Assembly (NCBI RefSeq): GCF_004000905.1
Contig: NZ_BIMD01000001.1
Span: 354,747 to 418,746, forward strand
Reading direction: 5' to 3'
DNA from: Paenibacillus humicus NBRC 102415
GTDB lineage: Bacteria > Bacillota > Bacilli > Paenibacillales > Paenibacillaceae
DNA length: 64,000 bases
Shown here: positions 63,049-64,000 of the stretch, one piece after another
Numbering within the stretch: position 1 is the stretch's first letter
How the letters are laid out: each line of letters starts with the position of its first letter
Translations under genes and position numbers: made by a program
Notes under the pieces: generated by a model
What the model saw: only the letters and a program-made list of their open reading frames with translations
Databases searched by the model: none
What the model was told of the DNA's origin: nothing

Positions 63049-64000
63049 GACATCACCCGTTTGAACATTTTCTCCAGCTGATAGTTGGAAATATGGACCA
63101 GAATCGGCCTGCCGTGCGGACAAGTATAAGGCTGCGCGCAGGCGGCCAGCCGGGCGAGAAGGGCTTCGCCTTCCTCCCGGCTCAGCCGGTCGTTCGCCTT
63201 GATGGAAGCTTTGCAGGAGCACATGATGGCCGCCTCCTCACGCAGCTTGGCGATGTCCACCGCCCGCTTCTCGCGCAGCACCCACTCCGCCATCTCCTCG
63301 ACGAGCTGCTGCTCCTCGCCCTTGGGGAACCAATGGGGATGGGAGCGGACGAGGAACGATTGGGGACCGAACGGCTCCAGCTCCACGCCTGCTTCCGCCA
63401 GCAGCTCCAGCCTCCCGGCCAGCTGCTGGGCGTCCGCGCTCGTATATTCCAGCGTGAAGGGAACGAGCAGAACCTGGCTCTCGCTGCCCGGCTCCCCGAA
63501 CTTGCGGTAATAGTATTCGTAATTGATCCGCTCGTGGGCGGCATGCTGGTCGATCATGTACATGCCTTCCTCGTTTTGCGCGATCAGATAGGTGCCGTGC
63601 ATCTGGCCGACCCAGCTGAGCTCCGGGAAGCCCGTCCCGCCTTCGGGGGCATCGGAGAGGCTGCCCGCCGCTCCGGGGAAAGATTCCGACGGACTGTATG
63701 AACCCCCGGATTCGGCAAAGCCGGCTTGAGGGGACAAAGCCAGCCCGCCGACCTCCGGCTTGGGGCCGGAAGCGCCGCTGACAAGGCCCGCGGGCTCGTC
63801 GCCTGCCGGACCGGGAGCGGAGGCATTGGCTCCGCCTGCCAGGGCGGGAACAGCGGCATAAGCTCCGCCTTCCTGCTCCCGCACGGCTCCGGCTCGGTCT
63901 GCCGCCATACCGGAGGCAGGCGCGTACAGCCGCCGAGCGGCGTCAGGCGGAACGGCGGGACTCCCCGAGGCGGCTGCAGCGCTGCCCGGAGGCGGGCCCT
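63045..64000 (-). CDS. mutL: DNA mismatch repair protein MutL, C-terminal part, cut by window edge
   Basis: The visible part holds the variable Pro/Ala/Gly-rich linker and the complete C-terminal dimerisation domain. The endonuclease motif DQHAAHERINYE is present, as are the zinc-site elements CSCKASIKA and CPHGRPI, so this is a nicking-type MutL. The N-terminal ATPase lies beyond the window. The downstream methyltransferase overlaps by four bases. Confidence 0.95.
   Translation of the reverse strand, partial: GPPPGSAAAASGSPAVPPDAARRLYAPASGMAADRAGAVREQEGGAYAAVPALAGGANASAPGPAGDEPAGLVSGASGPKPEVGGLALSPQAGFAESGGSYSPSESFPGAAGSLSDAPEGGTGFPELSWVGQMHGTYLIAQNEEGMYMIDQHAAHERINYEYYYRKFGEPGSESQVLLVPFTLEYTSADAQQLAGRLELLAEAGVELEPFGPQSFLVRSHPHWFPKGEEQQLVEEMAEWVLREKRAVDIAKLREEAAIMCSCKASIKANDRLSREEGEALLARLAACAQPYTCPHGRPILVHISNYQLEKMFKRVMS

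Overview
The window comes from a high-GC (roughly 60%), spore-forming Bacillales genome, most likely Paenibacillus or a close relative. The reasons are: AGGAGG-type ribosome binding sites; frequent TTG and GTG starts; sigma-A promoters with 17-18 bp spacing; SpoVK; a BclA-like collagen protein; the Bacillus-type order spoVK-hflX-ynbB-glnR-glnA; a qoxABCD quinol oxidase; and mutL-(methyltransferase)-miaA-hfq. Both ends cut through genes: pdhD at the left and mutL at the right.

Layout. 0-4 kb: pyruvate dehydrogenase operon pdhABCD (minus strand) with a clear promoter. 4-9 kb: esterase, LMW tyrosine phosphatase with a TRIC-type channel, thiamin pyrophosphokinase, and a MutS2-like ATPase without an Smr domain. 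The last is preceded by about 330 nt of structured leader with two intrinsic terminators. 9.6-13.2 kb: heterodimeric BmrCD-type ABC exporter. 13.3-16.4 kb: four-gene unit of nitrilase-superfamily hydrolase, two GNATs and a PhnP-like metallo-hydrolase. 16.5-23 kb: NlpC/P60 hydrolase, OmpR-type two-component pair, ABC-F protein, and a Ser/Thr kinase fused to a degenerate MinD/ParA-like module.

23.2-31.7 kb: nine minus-strand genes with gaps of at most 34 bp or small overlaps. They encode MrfA helicase, a 51-aa ORF, MrfB exonuclease, a HAD phosphatase, an Fpg/Nei glycosylase, endonuclease IV, a cREC protein, an ABC ATPase and an RlmM-like methyltransferase. A promoter with a near-consensus LexA box in its spacer precedes them and a terminator follows, so the sequence suggests one SOS-linked repair transcription unit. 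32-37 kb: rnz, metH and divergent mtnD. 37-41.4 kb: HAD phosphatase, membrane protein, aldo/keto reductase, DUF896, and the divergent yneA-like/lexA pair with an array of LexA boxes.

41.5-45.8 kb is accessory: an internally repeated unknown protein, a GNAT, a collagen-like protein with a recent internal duplication, a DinB-family protein, and decayed fragments including an integrase C-terminus and a topoisomerase-type zinc finger. 45.8-51.4 kb: glnA, glnR, ynbB, hflX, spoVK. 51.4-57.3 kb: YdcF and DUF402 proteins, qoxABCD, and a small membrane protein. 57.4-64 kb: lipoprotein cyclophilin, class A PBP with a Gly-Asn tail, hfq, miaA, an RsmJ-like methyltransferase, and mutL.
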